Source: Sipunculus nudus (lineage: Eukaryota > Annelida > Sipuncula > Golfingiida > Sipunculidae). From it: DNA of 64,000 nt. The DNA lies in NCBI GenBank assembly GCA_026874595.1, contig CM049309.1:27593033-27657032 (forward strand), in the 5' to 3' direction. Position 1 is the first letter of the stretch, and each line of letters opens with the position of its first letter. Positions 41,946 to 54,149 of the stretch are shown piece by piece. The notes under the pieces are model-generated. The model was not told the DNA's origin and made no database searches. It was given only the letters and a program-made list of their open reading frames with translations. The translations under genes and the position numbers were made by a program.

Positions 41946-43189
41946 GGCTCTACTAATAAGCCACGTGGAGCAGCTAGTGCGCATGTCTAAGGTGGAATAC
42001 TTTAGCGACTTCAGAGGACAATAGAGGACGGGAGGGAGCCTTTTTTTTTGGAACAGCTCGGGTAATTTACATGGCGACCAGAATAAACCAGGTATGTCCG
42101 CGGACGGAAAACTCGGAGCGGCCAAAGTGTGAGACCCACCTGAAAATTTTCCGTTTAATACCAGACCGTTGTTATTGAATACATCTAATAAACATGTTAG
42201 GGTATATGTACTTTAATCTTTATCACTAAAAAAAATGTTTATTACATTTAAAATTTTTTTTATAAATCTTATTTTATCGCTCACCATCGCTAATGCTTTC
42301 CAAGTTGTTATTTTGGAACTAGCTGGTTAAGATGTTATTGTTAGTGGACGATATTTTCATCTTCCAGTCTGTAACGGGCCGATATTGCAAAACCTTGACC
42401 TTCATTCCTAACCAAACGGCGGGCTTATAGGTGAGAGGGACCAATTTCAAGGTCCGGTCAAGGTCGGCCCATTTTGTGGCGTCAATAGTGAGCAGGCATT
42501 AAATATTGTAGGGCAGCAGAGAATGTTAGGCATTAAATGTATGAGGGAAAATATATTGGTTCCAAATGGGGGGAGTCAGGAGACTTTTAATAATTTTTTT
42601 TCTTAGAGGTAGTCATAATTTTTTGTGCTGTTTGAGGAGATAGAATGTGTCAGTGCTGGTGGTGTGGGCATGGCTCGGCAGGTGGCGACATCTGTGGTGC
42701 ACTATAGAAAACTTCAGAAGCTGGTCTCTAGCGGAAAAACGAGATACGGAACCCCCTGTTTTTCTGGAATTAAATAAAATTTCAGGTGCTGATCTTGAGT
42801 TTGATGTGTAACATGATGCCAAACACTCAATAGAAAAAACTTTTCTGGTGCACCCAACATGTGCACCTTATATGATAATATATAGGGCTTGGAAATACGT
42901 CCCTCTAACCTATAAGTATCAACAGAGCAATCGTCTAATACTTTGATCCAGCACTGAAGCAATACATGTAATATAAGGTTAGTACTTAAGACTTCAGTGC
43001 TGGACTATACTGGTATTGCACGGCCCAAATACAATAAAATCTAATAAAATCATGTACATATATCCAAAAGTGTTTATTGAGTAATTGTATACTCTGTGTA
43101 ATTACTCTCAAAGAAATAAAAAAATACAAATATATGGAAATAAAAATATATTTTGTTTAAGCTTTTTTTTCGCCAAAATATAAAGCGGG
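41946..43189. other. No recognised gene
   Basis: The sequence right after the orphan ORF1 has no ORF2. 42350-42500 contains repeated AAGGTC(A/C)-type words. 42640-42720 (GGCAGGTGGCGACATCTGTGG and onward) has a distinct GC-rich texture. Neither could be assigned. The remainder is AT rich. Confidence 0.4.
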
Positions 43190-45689
43190 CTTCTAGTGCA
43201 CACAGTCATAAATATTGTTGCGTGATATGTAGGACCCCATCCAATGATGAAACTTCATATTATCCTCAGCCAAAAATGTAATTAAAAGACCCACTCCCTT
43301 CCTTCCCATTTCATGGTCACTTGTAATCATATACACAAGGCCTCCATTTGACATGAAAACTGTATCCACCCTACACATCTCCCCAATTCCACAAGCACAC
43401 TTGAATAATTTTCCTCATTGTTAAATATTCGGCACCAATAGCGATCACATACCACAACCCAAGTCTTACCTGGGCCACTATATGCCAATTTTTTGACGTG
43501 CTAATGGCCCAGTGCCCTCCCGCCCTCATTTCCACACCTGCTAACAATGCAACTGTATCCGCTCTACCCCGCAAACACACCAAACTATCCTTCCCTCTTT
43601 GTTCATTAATCTGCAACAATATCGATCACGTACCACAACACAAGTAGTACCTGGGCCACTGTACGTCCATTTTTGACCTGCTAAGGGCCCAGGGCCCTCC
43701 CGTCCTCACATCCCACACCACCTCACATGACAACTGCATCCACTCTTCACCTGTCCTCTACCCCGTTAAAACACACCTAACTATCCCTTCCCCATTGATA
43801 AATAATCTGCAACAATATCGATCACATCCCACAACACAAGTCTTACCTGGGCCACTATACGTCCATTTTTCGACCTGCTAAGGGCCCAGGGCCTTCCTGT
43901 CCTCACATCCACACCAGCTCACATGACAACTGTATCCACTCTTCATCTGTCCTCTATCCCGTTTAAACACACCTAACTATCAATTCCTCATTGATTAATA
44001 ATCTGCAACAAAATCGATCACATACCTCAACACAAGTCTTACGTGGGCCACTATACGTCCATATTTCGACCTGCTAAGGGCCCAGTGCCCTCCTGCCCTC
44101 ATATCTACACCAGCTCACATGACAACTGTATCCAACCCTACAAGCGTCCCCTACCCTTTTTAAACAGGCCACTAACATTTACACATTGTTAATAATTTGG
44201 CAGAAATATTGATCACATTCCACAACACTAGTGCTACCTGGGCCACTATATGTCCATTTTTTGACCTGCTAAGGGCCCATGGCCCTCCCACCCTCACATC
44301 CACACCAGGTAACAGGAAAACTTACCACCCTACACCTGTCCCCTACCCTGCAAACACACCTTACTGGGAATTCCTCATTGTTCATTTATTGGCAAAGAAT
44401 ATCGATCACATACCTCACCACCAGTTTTACCTGGGCAACTATACGTCCATTTTTTGACCTGCTAAGGGCCCAGTGCTCTCCTGCCCCCACATCCACACTA
44501 GCTCACATGACATCTGTCTGCACCCTTCACCTGTCCCCTACCCTGCAAACACACCCAACTATCGCTTCCTCATTGTTCATTTATTGGCACAAATATCGAT
44601 CACATACCTCAACACCAGTCTTACCTGGGCCACTATACGTCCATTTTCCCACCTGCTCATTAATTGGCACAAATATTGATCAGATACCACAACACAAGTG
44701 TTACCTGGGCCACTATACGTCCATTTTTTGACTTCCTAAGGGCCCAGTGCCCTCCTGCCCACACATCCACACCTGCTTACATGTCAACTGTTTCCGCCCT
44801 ACACCTGTCGCCTACCCGCCAAACACACCCAACTATCCCTTCCTCATTGTTTATTAATCGGCAAAAATATCGATCAGATACCACAACAAAAGTGTTACCT
44901 GGGCCACTATTCGTCCATTTTTTGACGTCCTAAGGGCCCAGTGCCCTCCCACCCTCACATCCACAACTGCATTCATGACAACTGTATCCACCCTACACCC
45001 GTCCATTACTCTGCAAACAGCCCAACTATCCCTTCCTCATTGTTCATTATTAGGCACAAATATCGATCAGGTACCACAACACAAGTGTTACCTGGGCCAC
45101 TATACGTCCATTTTTCGACGTCCTAAGGGCCCAGTGCTCTCCCGCCCTCACATCCACACCTGCTTACATGACAACTGTATCCACCCTACACCCGTCCCCT
45201 ACCCGCCAAACACACCCAACTATCCCTTTCTCATTGTTTATTAATCGGCGAAAAATATCGATCAGATACCACAACAAAAGTGTTACCTGGGCCACTATTC
45301 GTCCATTTTTTTGACGTCCTAAGGGCCCAGTGCCCTCCCACCCTCACATCCACACCTGCTTACATGACAACTGTATCCACCCTACACCCGTCCATTACCC
45401 TGCAAACACACCCAACTATCCCTTCCTCATTGTTCATAATTGGCACAAATATAGATCAGGTACCACAAAACAAGTGTTACCTGGGCCACTATATGTCCAA
45501 TTTTCGACGTCCTAAGGGCCCAGTGCCCTCACATCCACACCTGCTTACATGACAACTGTTTCCACCCTACACCCGTCCCCCACCCTGCAAACAAACCCAA
45601 CTATCCCTTCCTCATTGTTCAATAATTGGCACAAATATAGATCAGGTACCACAACACAAGTCTTACCGGGGCCACTATACGTCCATTTT
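43190..45689. repeat. Satellite array, about 12 units of about 195 bp
   Basis: Units carry CCTGGGCCACTATACGTCCATTTTT, GAC(C/G)T(G/C)CTAAGGGCCCAGTGCCCTCC, CACATCCACACC(T/A)GCT(T/C)ACATGACAACTGT and ATCGATCA(C/G)(A/G)TACC(A/T)CAACAC. GGGCCCAG recurs near 43508, 43686, 43884, 44079, 44274, 44468, 44730, 44936, 45128, 45326 and 45518. The first unit is degenerate, and the one near 44600-44690 has lost about half. The plus-strand ORFs of 60-150 residues rich in Pro, Thr and His are artefacts of a unit length near a multiple of three. The array resumes at 47578. Confidence 0.93.
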
Positions 45690-47577
45690 TAGCTCAGCTG
45701 ACTGTAAGTCATCTGAGCTATAGCGATCACTCTTTGTCCGTCGTCCGTCTGTCTGTCTGTCCGTCTGTCTGTCCGTTAACCAGGCACAAATCGTAACCAC
45801 TGGACCTAGAATCTTGTAACTTGAGATTCTGAGAGGTCCATAAAAAATCTCCTTGGAAACCAGAAATTAGGTCTCTGTTACCCATTTTCTTCGAGCTATG
45901 GGGCCCCAAAATACCCCCCAGAATAGTAAAAAATTTCATACAAAAACTTCAATATTTCATTAACTACATCCCTGATGGTCATGATTTTTGGCACACATAT
46001 TGATCATGAGACGTTCCATCAGTTCCTGCAGACTGGTGGTGCCACCTGTATTTTTCAATTTTTTACGAATAGTTTTCTCTATTTTTGAGACCTTTAAAAA
46101 TGTGAACATCTGTTAACAGGCACAAATCGTAAAGACTGGACCTTGAATCTTCATTCTTGACACATTGAGATACCTATGAAATGTCTCCATGGAAACCTGA
46201 AATTAGGTCTCTGTTTCCCATATCCTTTGAGCTGTGGGGCTTCCAATTACCCCTCCAGAATAATGAAAAATATTAAAACAAACTGCAACATCTCAATAAC
46301 TACAACACTGATGGTCATGATTTTCGGCATACATGTTGATCAAGAGGTGATTCATCAGTTTCTGCAGACTTGTGGAGCCATGTGTATTTTTCGTTTACTT
46401 ACGAATAGTTTTCTCTATTTTTGAGACCTTTAAAAATGTGAACATCTGTTAACAGGGCACAAACCGTAAAGACTGGACCCAGAATCTTCATTCTTGATAC
46501 AGTGAGAGACCTATGAAAAGTGTCCATGGAAACCTGAAATAAGGTCTCTGTTACCCATATCTTGTGAGCTATGGCACTCCAAAGTACAGCTCAGAATAAT
46601 GGATAATTTGATACAAAACTGAAGTATCTGAACAACTAATGCAGAGATCACCATAATTGTTTGATATTGATCATGGAGTGTCATCAGTTTCTGCAGACTG
46701 GTGGCACCACCTGTATTTGTTCAGCTTTTTTTACGATTTTTTTTTCTCTATTTTTGAGTCCTTTAAAGATATAAACATCTGTTAACAGGGCCCAAATCAT
46801 AACAACTTGACCTAGAAACTTCATTCTTGACACACAGGGAGACCCATGAAAAGCCTCCACGGAAACCTGAAATTAGGTCTCTGTTACCCATATCCTTTAA
46901 GCTGTATGGCTCCAAAATACCCCCCAGAATGATGAAAAATTTGATACAAAAACTGCAGTATCTCAATAACTACAACACTGATGGTCATGATTTTTTGCAT
47001 ACATATTGATCATGAGGTGTTCCATCAGTTTCTGCAGACTGGGTGTGCCACCTCTATTTTTTTTTTTCAATTTTTTACGATTTTTTTTCTCTATTTTTGA
47101 GACCTTTAAAGAATAGGTTATCGGTCAACAGGGTACAAATCGTAACAACTGGACCTAGAATCTTCATTCTTGTCATGCAAGGAGGCCCATGAAAAGTGTC
47201 TGTGGAAACCTGAAATTAGGTCTCTGTTTCCCATATCCTTCTAGCTATAGGACTCCGAAGTATCCCTCAGAATAATGGAAAATTTGATACAAAAGCTGAA
47301 GTATCTAAACAACTCATGCAGAGATCACCATGATTCTTTGCATGGATATTGATTATGGAGTGTTTCATCAGTTTCTGGAGACTGGTGGAGCCACCTGTAT
47401 TTTTGCGCATTTTTCTCTATTTTTTGGGATATATAAATACAGACACAATCTTGGCCTGTTGGTTAATCTGTTTGATGCTTCAGTTGAAAGGGTATATATA
47501 CTTCCATTCAGATGATAAAATTTCCTTTTGCGAATCTCTTCCCATTCAGCTGAGCGTCTTGACCCATGGGTCACTTG
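45690..47577 (+). mobile_element. Helitron-like element, family A, copy 2, inside the satellite
   Basis: It starts TAGCTCAGCTGACTGTAAGTC (hairpin 45690-45720), then a (GTCTGTCC) microsatellite and about five 335-bp units. The units carry decayed versions of the shared palindrome: GGTGGTGCCACC near 46035, GGTGGCACCACC near 46700 and GGTGGAGCCACC near 47386. It ends CAGCTGAGCGTCTTGACCCATGGGTCACTTG. Both flanks are satellite: CGTCCATTTT on the left and TTGACATGCTAAGGGCCC on the right. Joining them gives an ordinary satellite unit with no duplicated bases, so insertion was within a T run. No coding capacity was seen. Confidence 0.85.
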
Positions 47578-47633
47578 TTTGACATGCTAAGGGCCCAGTG
47601 CCCTCTCTCCCTCACATCCACACCTGCCTACAT
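47578..47633. repeat. Satellite fragment right of family A copy 2
   Basis: TTGACATGCTAAGGGCCCAGTGCCC...CACATCCACACCTGCCTACAT matches the satellite unit and is cut at CTACAT by the LTR that starts at 47634. Confidence 0.9.
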
Positions 47634-48089
47634 TGTAGAGATTATAACCTGGTGCAGGATGCATTGTGACAAACTTACAAGGTTCTTTGTTGATGTAATG
47701 TATTCTTTATTTTAACTATACAGGAGAGGGAATGCCAAGCCCAAGTTCAGGGCTTGGCCCCCAGTTTGTAACTGCCTCTGAACCCATCGCATCCCTCCCA
47801 GCAAGATTCATACATCATTAGTAAACAAATCAGAGATTTCCCTGACGTGTCACCGAGGATGCAATTAAAGAAAGGTGTGCAATGAAAGTGTAATTAGACT
47901 GAATACAGTTGCCATGTAATCAAGGCTAAGCAATTACAGTCATTATGTAAATACCTGGCAACTCAGCTCTGACATTTGAATACACAAAGTCCCAATTAAC
48001 TTAAACACCTGCAACTTACATATTATATAATAATGATTAAATACAGAGAGTGAGAATTGTAGTAATAGACATGCCCTTAGTACATTACA
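47634..48089 (-). repeat. LTR of a minus-strand retroelement
   Basis: TGTAGAGATTATAACC...TTAGTACATTACA has TG...CA ends and is followed by TACCTCCCCTTCCCC (48090-48104), which on the minus strand is a polypurine tract. An inverted AATAAA lies near 47705. It is thus the 3' LTR of a minus-strand element inserted in a satellite unit. 48105-48640 is AT rich with no pol ORF, and the second LTR was not found. Confidence 0.6.
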
Positions 48090-48639
48090 TACCTCCCCTT
48101 CCCCATAAAACTTTTAATTTTTAAACAAAATTAAAATTTCCTACATAAAATAGTCATGAATACCAGTACAATCATTTCAACATATCTATCTGTGCACAGT
48201 GATTAAAAGGTGAATCTCAGACATTAAGAATGTTTACTGTAACAAATATGTTAGCATTTTGAAAAAAAAAAAACAAATGTTGATGTGAAGACATTTTAAG
48301 TCATTACTTGCGTATCTGACGTATGAAATGTACACATTCATATTGTATGATTCAAAGATTTTAAGGCAAGAAGCACATTACGAGTGAGTATTACACATTT
48401 ATGTGACCATTTATGGCACTCATTAAGTGTCAATGCATTCTATATACTCAATAACCTAATAATGTTTGCACATATCCACTTGCAACCTGTCATTTAAGCT
48501 GTAAATGACATCATAATACACCCATGAATATCCTTACGGGTGCTTTATACCTCTGTCTGTCCCATATATATTCACACAGGAGTACTTAAGACACCCAAAT
48601 ATGATCCCATTGACAAAATAAAACAAACAAAAAAAAATT

Positions 48640-49560
48640 GCCAAATACTACACTAGATGCTCATTTCTGATCCGTCTTCAACAGGTATGTCAGTGATACA
48701 CTTAAATTGTTTTGTGCCACCGAACAGGCAGGTTGACACTGAGAGAATCTTACAAAAAAAAATACCATACCAGACGCTTGTTTCTGATCCGTCCTTACCA
48801 GGTAATATATGGCGGTGTATTAAGATTCCTTCTGTTTTCCTCAGATTCAGTTGAAGTCCGGATACTTCACCAAATTTATTTACTTGCTTTAACGCATGTT
48901 TCAAGGAAATGTGGTTATTTAATAACAACGCCGTGTCATCCGCATACTGAAGTATGGGGGAGCATTTATCTTTGTTAGGTAGGGTAATGCTTGAAATATT
49001 TGGATCTTGCTTAATATTACAAGATAGGATTTCCGTAGCTATAATAAATAGTAAAGCAGAAATCGGGCATCCTTGCCGGATTCCTTTTCCCATCGTTAGT
49101 GTTTTGGTAAGCCACCCATTGTTTTTAACAGTAAAAATAGGGCTATTGTAAAGTATTTCCACCCATTTAATAAAAGAATTGCCAAAATTAAACTTACGTA
49201 GACATTTTAGTAGGAAATCAATATTTAAACTATCAAAAGCTTTAGAAAAATCGAGACAACAAATCAGTCCTTTTTTATTAAATTTCTCGCAAAAATCGAT
49301 TTAATCTAATATATATCTTACATTTGTTCCAATGTATCGTCCTTTTATATAGGCGGTTTGTTCTTTTGAAACTATTTTTTGTATAATATTTTGGAGTCTC
49401 TTCGCTAGTACAAAAGCTAATATTTTATAATCAGTGTTTGTAATGCTGATTGGGCGATAATTAACCAAATCTGAACGGCTTCCTTTTTTAAAATCAAGCG
49501 TTATCACCGCCACTCTCATAGTATACCCCATTTTCCACAGCTATATACAATTCGTATATC
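48640..49560 (-). pseudogene. L1-type reverse transcriptase fragment
   Basis: The minus strand from about 49531 encodes FKKGSRSDLVNYRPISI-NTDYKILAFVLAKRL, SKEQTAYIKGRYIGTN, then after an in-frame TAA (49301-49303) a LDFSKAFDSL motif, MGKGIRQGCPISALLF and the catalytic YADD (QYADDTALLL). RT is cut after GLQLNLRKTEGILIHR near 48830. There a roughly 120-bp duplication (TTTCTGATCCGTC at about 48663 and 48780) takes over. Both ends of the element are missing; 49561-49800 may hold degraded upstream linker. The RT motifs are L1/Tx1-like. Confidence 0.75.
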
Positions 49561-49799
49561 ATACCTAAATAGTAATCTTTCAGATACGGCTAGAATAGTT
49601 TATTAAATTCTTGATTCAAGCCATCTAGTCCGGGACTCCTATTTTCCTTCTTAATCTTTTGTTAAAAGATTGTTACAATAATTTTAATGCTGCAAGCTCA
49701 AGGATATTAAGTTCTAAGAATTTTTGGTCACAAGGTCGTTGGTAAAGGTCAGAGGACTGTCATTCTTAAAAATTTCTTTAAAAATATCCTTATAGACAA

Positions 49800-51295
49800 A
49801 TTCAGCTGAGCGTCGAGACCCATGGGTCCCTAGTTTCCTGAAAGCACTATTGATTTAATTTTCATATTATGCACACATAAGGGTTTCAGCTTCTAAATTC
49901 TGAAATTTTAAAGGAATTGACAAAAAACTGTAACTTTTATTATAGTGTTATGAGACCAGTTCACATCTAGGCTGGAACTTAAGCCCTTCTTCAGTCACCT
50001 GTAAGTCACCCTTGTTGACCTTTTAGGCTGATTATGCATGAATGAAGCGGGGCATACTGGGCAGCCAAGAGCTGGCTGGGTACAACTGGCTCAAGGTGTC
50101 CAACTCCCCTCCTCTAGTAGTTGTTTTGGCCAAATATATAACAATAAACAATATTTGAATAAATTTTTCATTGGTTTATAATAACAACTTTAGGAAAAAT
50201 TTATGGAAAAGGAATTTTATATAGTTAATGAGTAACAGGGAATTACCTTGCAATTATTGATGTTGTATGGATGTTGTATGGAGGGCTGAAAATGTATTCC
50301 AAATGACACCATGCAGGCACCTTTGGGTGTTGTTCATTTCAGTCTTAATAATGAAGAAAAAAAATTTAAATAAATTGTTCTTTACTATTAGGGATTTTAT
50401 GAAGCAAATTCATGATCGAGAAGGATGCAGTTGATTAAATAAATTAATCTAAATTTCCAGGTCCTTTCCAGGTGTTTCAGTTTGTGGATTTATATTTATT
50501 GCAAAATTTTTAAATATTAAATGTCAAAAATTTAAATATTACTCAGACAAGTGCTCATTTAAGATGTCAAGATGTTTGACTAATGACATTAAGACCCATG
50601 GCTGTATCAGATGTCACATGATAATATGTAAAAAAATAAAATTTATAGTACTGATTCCTTTATTTCAGTTCATAAAATTAAACATACCCATCTTCAGTTT
50701 GCTCCTTGTATAAAATATTTGGTGTCCTGATCCTTGGGTAATTTTTCAAAACATATATTAGTTTCATAGCTGGGATTACTTTTTTTTCTGATACAAAAAA
50801 AAATATTCAGATGTGATAAAAAAATCATATCTTAGACAAGTTCTCATAACGATGTGTATAATATTAATATAATAATCATAAGACTTTTGCTATGTTTAGT
50901 GTGTATACTGATGTAAAAGTATTCAAAAGCGAATATAAATTAAAGCCATAAATATAGGTACATATGATCATTATTTAAATTTGTTAAATTTGTACATCCT
51001 GGATGCTCAACAATTTTGTTTGACTGAATCTGAATAAATACAAGACATTTGGTGAATACTTAACAAATTTATCTGAAAATTAATACCAATACTCAATAAT
51101 TCAATGAATATAAATACAAATATGCATACAGGATAAAAGAAAGTATTTTGATACTAATGCAAATACTTCAGAATGTATTCATGAATGTATTCATGATTTC
51201 TTTAAATTATATTATTTAAAAAAAATATTTTTAGATGATATGGTTATATCATTTTTATTAAAATTATATTTGGCACAATAATTGCAATTAATTTT
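49800..51295 (+). repeat. Family B Helitron-like sequence with a 3' terminus at 49801-49833
   Basis: TTCAGCTGAGCGTCGAGACC-CATGGGTCCCTAG is a family-A/B type 3' end closing in CTAG before TTT. The following 1.4 kb shares blocks with the bodies at 51900-52050 and 56430-56580 (GATTTAATTTTCA, AAAGGAATTGA...AACTGTA, GTTTACATCTGGCC-like). It therefore belongs to family B, but no second end is seen before 51296. No genes. Confidence 0.55.
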
Positions 51296-53175
51296 TAGCT
51301 CAGCTGACTATAAGTCATCTGAGCTATAGTCGTGGTCCTTTGTCGGTCATCCGGCCGACTGGCCGTTCGTCCGTTAACAGGGCACGTTTTCAAACCGTTG
51401 GACCTACGAATCCAAAAGTCTGCATACTATTAGATGTCCCTAAAATCTCCTACCATACCGAAAATTTGGTCATTAGGACTTTGTTCCTTCGAGAAATTAA
51501 GGAAAAACCTCCGTTTTCCATAAAAAAAGCCGTTGGTACACTTCAAGGCTGTCTAATATCAAAACCACTGATCTGTTTTTGAACATATTTAGTATTCATA
51601 TTTTTCCATACATTTTCTGTGCACATACCAAAAATTAGGTCAGTATTGGGTATAATTAAGAAGTTATAGGCCCAAATATAAGGCAATTTTTTAAAAAATC
51701 AGGAAATATATTTGCTCACTTTACATGAAAATTGCTGAAGCTGGAGACTTTTTTTCAGGAATATAACTTTATTTTATCAAGATTCAATTGTTTACCCAAA
51801 ATTAGATCTAAATTTTGCAAATTTTTTAAGTTATTAGCATAAATAAAAAATCAATACCTTAGATTTTGTCCAACTTTGGCAACGGCACGTTTTTTCCCTG
51901 GAAGCACCGTTGATTTAATTTTCACAGCATATATACATAAGGATTTAATCTGTTAAAATCTGAAATTTCAAAGGAATTGATTGAAAAAAGTAGCTTTTAT
52001 TCAAGTTTTCATACACCATGTCAAGTGTTGTTTACATCTGGCCTACCTAGTAATGCAGCCTTCACTTGCATTATGTAACCCACCCCAGGCAGCTTGCTTT
52101 GGCTCAGCTTGGCCACTACTAGCAGGCTTCCCCTCTGCCCTGCACTCCCCCCCCCCCCCAGCTTGTGCATAAACTAGATGAATGTTATGTCTGTATTTTA
52201 TTTTATTCTTGGCTATGCTACATTTTAGATATGTATTGTACCACCAGGGTTACAATGATTAAAGTGCACATTTAATTGTGTCCACAAAGTGATGTATTGC
52301 TATGAAAATGTGGATGTTCATCAGATAAGTAATGCTTTACTTCAGAAGAGTAAAACTTCACCAGGTGTGAAATTGACTATTAATTCCAGTTTTTAATTAT
52401 AGCTGAGATTGTAATTAGCATAACGATATTGTTTGTCCCTCATTCAACCAACAGTGTGTATACTTTATTTGAAAAGATGTTTTTATTTTATCAAATTTAC
52501 TGAATCTTTTTTTTTATTTCGGTGAATAAAATTAAGCATGTACTGAAAACTCCAATGTGCAAAACTGTTTAATAGGGATTCAAGGAATAATCTTGTAGAT
52601 GCCATGTTGTGGCATTATTTTCTTTTAAATTCAGTTTAAACATTTTATTTAAAAATAATCAAATATATGTGTATGCATAATATGACCCAATATGAGCTAC
52701 AATCTGGATATATAATGATTGCAACTTAGAATTCTATATTTTAACTTATATTTTCAGTTTTTTATTACAAATTTATAACACTTGTAAATAAAAAAAAATG
52801 AATCAGATAAAAACTTTAAATGGAAAAAGTGGATATGCTAAAAAATAGGCTTATATATAAACTTAAATGCATTATTCCCTTGAAAGTGAAATAAAGGTAT
52901 TTGTCCATTCTGCCCACTTGCCTGTCCATCTGTAAATTTTTCATATGCATCACAGTATCTCAAAACTTTGACTTTTTCTTCATGACAGTCTTGTCAGAGT
53001 ATTAGCTTGCAATCATATATTTAGAACTTTACTATAACCAAGTAGGAGGGCCCCTTTCTTCATAGCTTCTCATATGCTTATATAAATGAAAAACATTACA
53101 ATAGAATATTTTTCATACTTTGCATTTGCAAAAATTTCAAACTTAAGCTGGGCGCCGTGACCCATGGGTCCTTTG
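51296..53175 (+). mobile_element. Helitron-like element, family B, copy 1
   Basis: It starts with TAGCTCAGCTGACTATAAGTC, the same hairpin as family A (51296-51326), then GTCGGTCATCCGGCCGACTG and a body different from family A (GGACCTACGAATCC, AGATGTCCC(T/A)AAAATCTCCTACCAT). The first 3' terminus after it is AAGCTGGGCGCCGTGACCCATGGGTCCTTTG near 53145-53175. It lacks the AGGTGGCGCCACCT palindrome. There is no coding sequence. Families A and B thus share termini but not cores. Confidence 0.7.
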
Positions 53176-54149
53176 TTTATATTCTGGATTCTCAACATCA
53201 TTGTTTGGCTAAAACTGAATAAATACCAGACATGGTGCGAATACTTTGCAAATGTATTTGAATACGAATATGATAATGTACTCCATTATAAAATTTCTTG
53301 CATGAGAATGGGAATTCAGGTAAAAATGAAAGTATTTGAATACCATGCATTCATAAATATATTCTATAATATTATTTAAATAATCATTTCAGTTATATTT
53401 TATTTTAAAAAATCATATGATTCTCTTATTATTTTAAATAAAAAATTATGTTTGGCACAATATTTGTTATTAAATTTTAATAAATAGTTAAACTCTTATC
53501 TTATATGTGCTGCTTATCAGTTATATGGCCAAGTCAAAATCTGTATGACAATAGCACTCCATTTTTTAATAAAATAAATTATATCAATCTCTTCCCTGTC
53601 CAAAGAAACTATCAAAATCATACATAAGCTTAACACCAACAATTCATAATACAGCGTATATTTATTTCCATACAAAACCAGCATGTGCCTCATTTCAAAA
53701 TCATATTTTTTATCATATTAAACAGCTGAGCGCCGTGACCCATGGGTCCCTTGTTAATAAATAGTTATACTCCTATCATTTATGCTAGTGCTACTCTGGG
53801 GTAGGGATAACCTGTAACTATTGAACAACAGTTAATTGTTTGTAAAAAGCATTATAACTAATAGTGGATATTTTTTTTTCAAATACTTATACTGCAATTT
53901 AGATAAAGTTATAAGGCCAAGTCGAAACCTGTGTGACAATGGCTTTCCATTTTCTAAATGTAAATAATATAAATGTCATCAATCTCCTCCCTCTCTTTAT
54001 CTAAATCTTTCATAACTTGAGTTAAGCACTCTCATCTCATAATACAGCTTATTTTACCACACAAAACCTGCATTTGTCTACCCCCTCTTCCAAATTGTAT
54101 TTTGTGATCTTATATAACAGCTGAGCGCCGTGACCCATGGGTCCCTTAT
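53176..54149 (+). repeat. Two further family-B 3' ends in series
   Basis: ACAGCTGAGCGCCGTGACCCATGGGTCCCTT occurs at about 53722-53753 and 54117-54149. The about 270 bp before each are related (GGCCAAGTC(A/G)AAA, TGACAATGGCTTTCCATTTT-like, ATCAATCTC(T/C)TCCC, CATAATACAGC), so the 3' segment including its terminus is tandemly repeated with a period near 395 bp. There are no ORFs of interest. Confidence 0.75.

Noticed and set aside
44197-45552. Pro/Thr/His-rich plus-strand ORFs of up to 150 residues
   Set aside because: They are translations of the satellite unit, and all frames give similar peptides.
43190-45689. Regular repeats that could suggest a CRISPR array
   Set aside because: The whole 195-bp unit is conserved with no unique spacers, and the DNA is eukaryotic.
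51981-52172. Hydrophobic 63-residue ORF near a C run
   Set aside because: It lies inside family-B Helitron-like sequence and is not retained in the related segment at 56430-56590.
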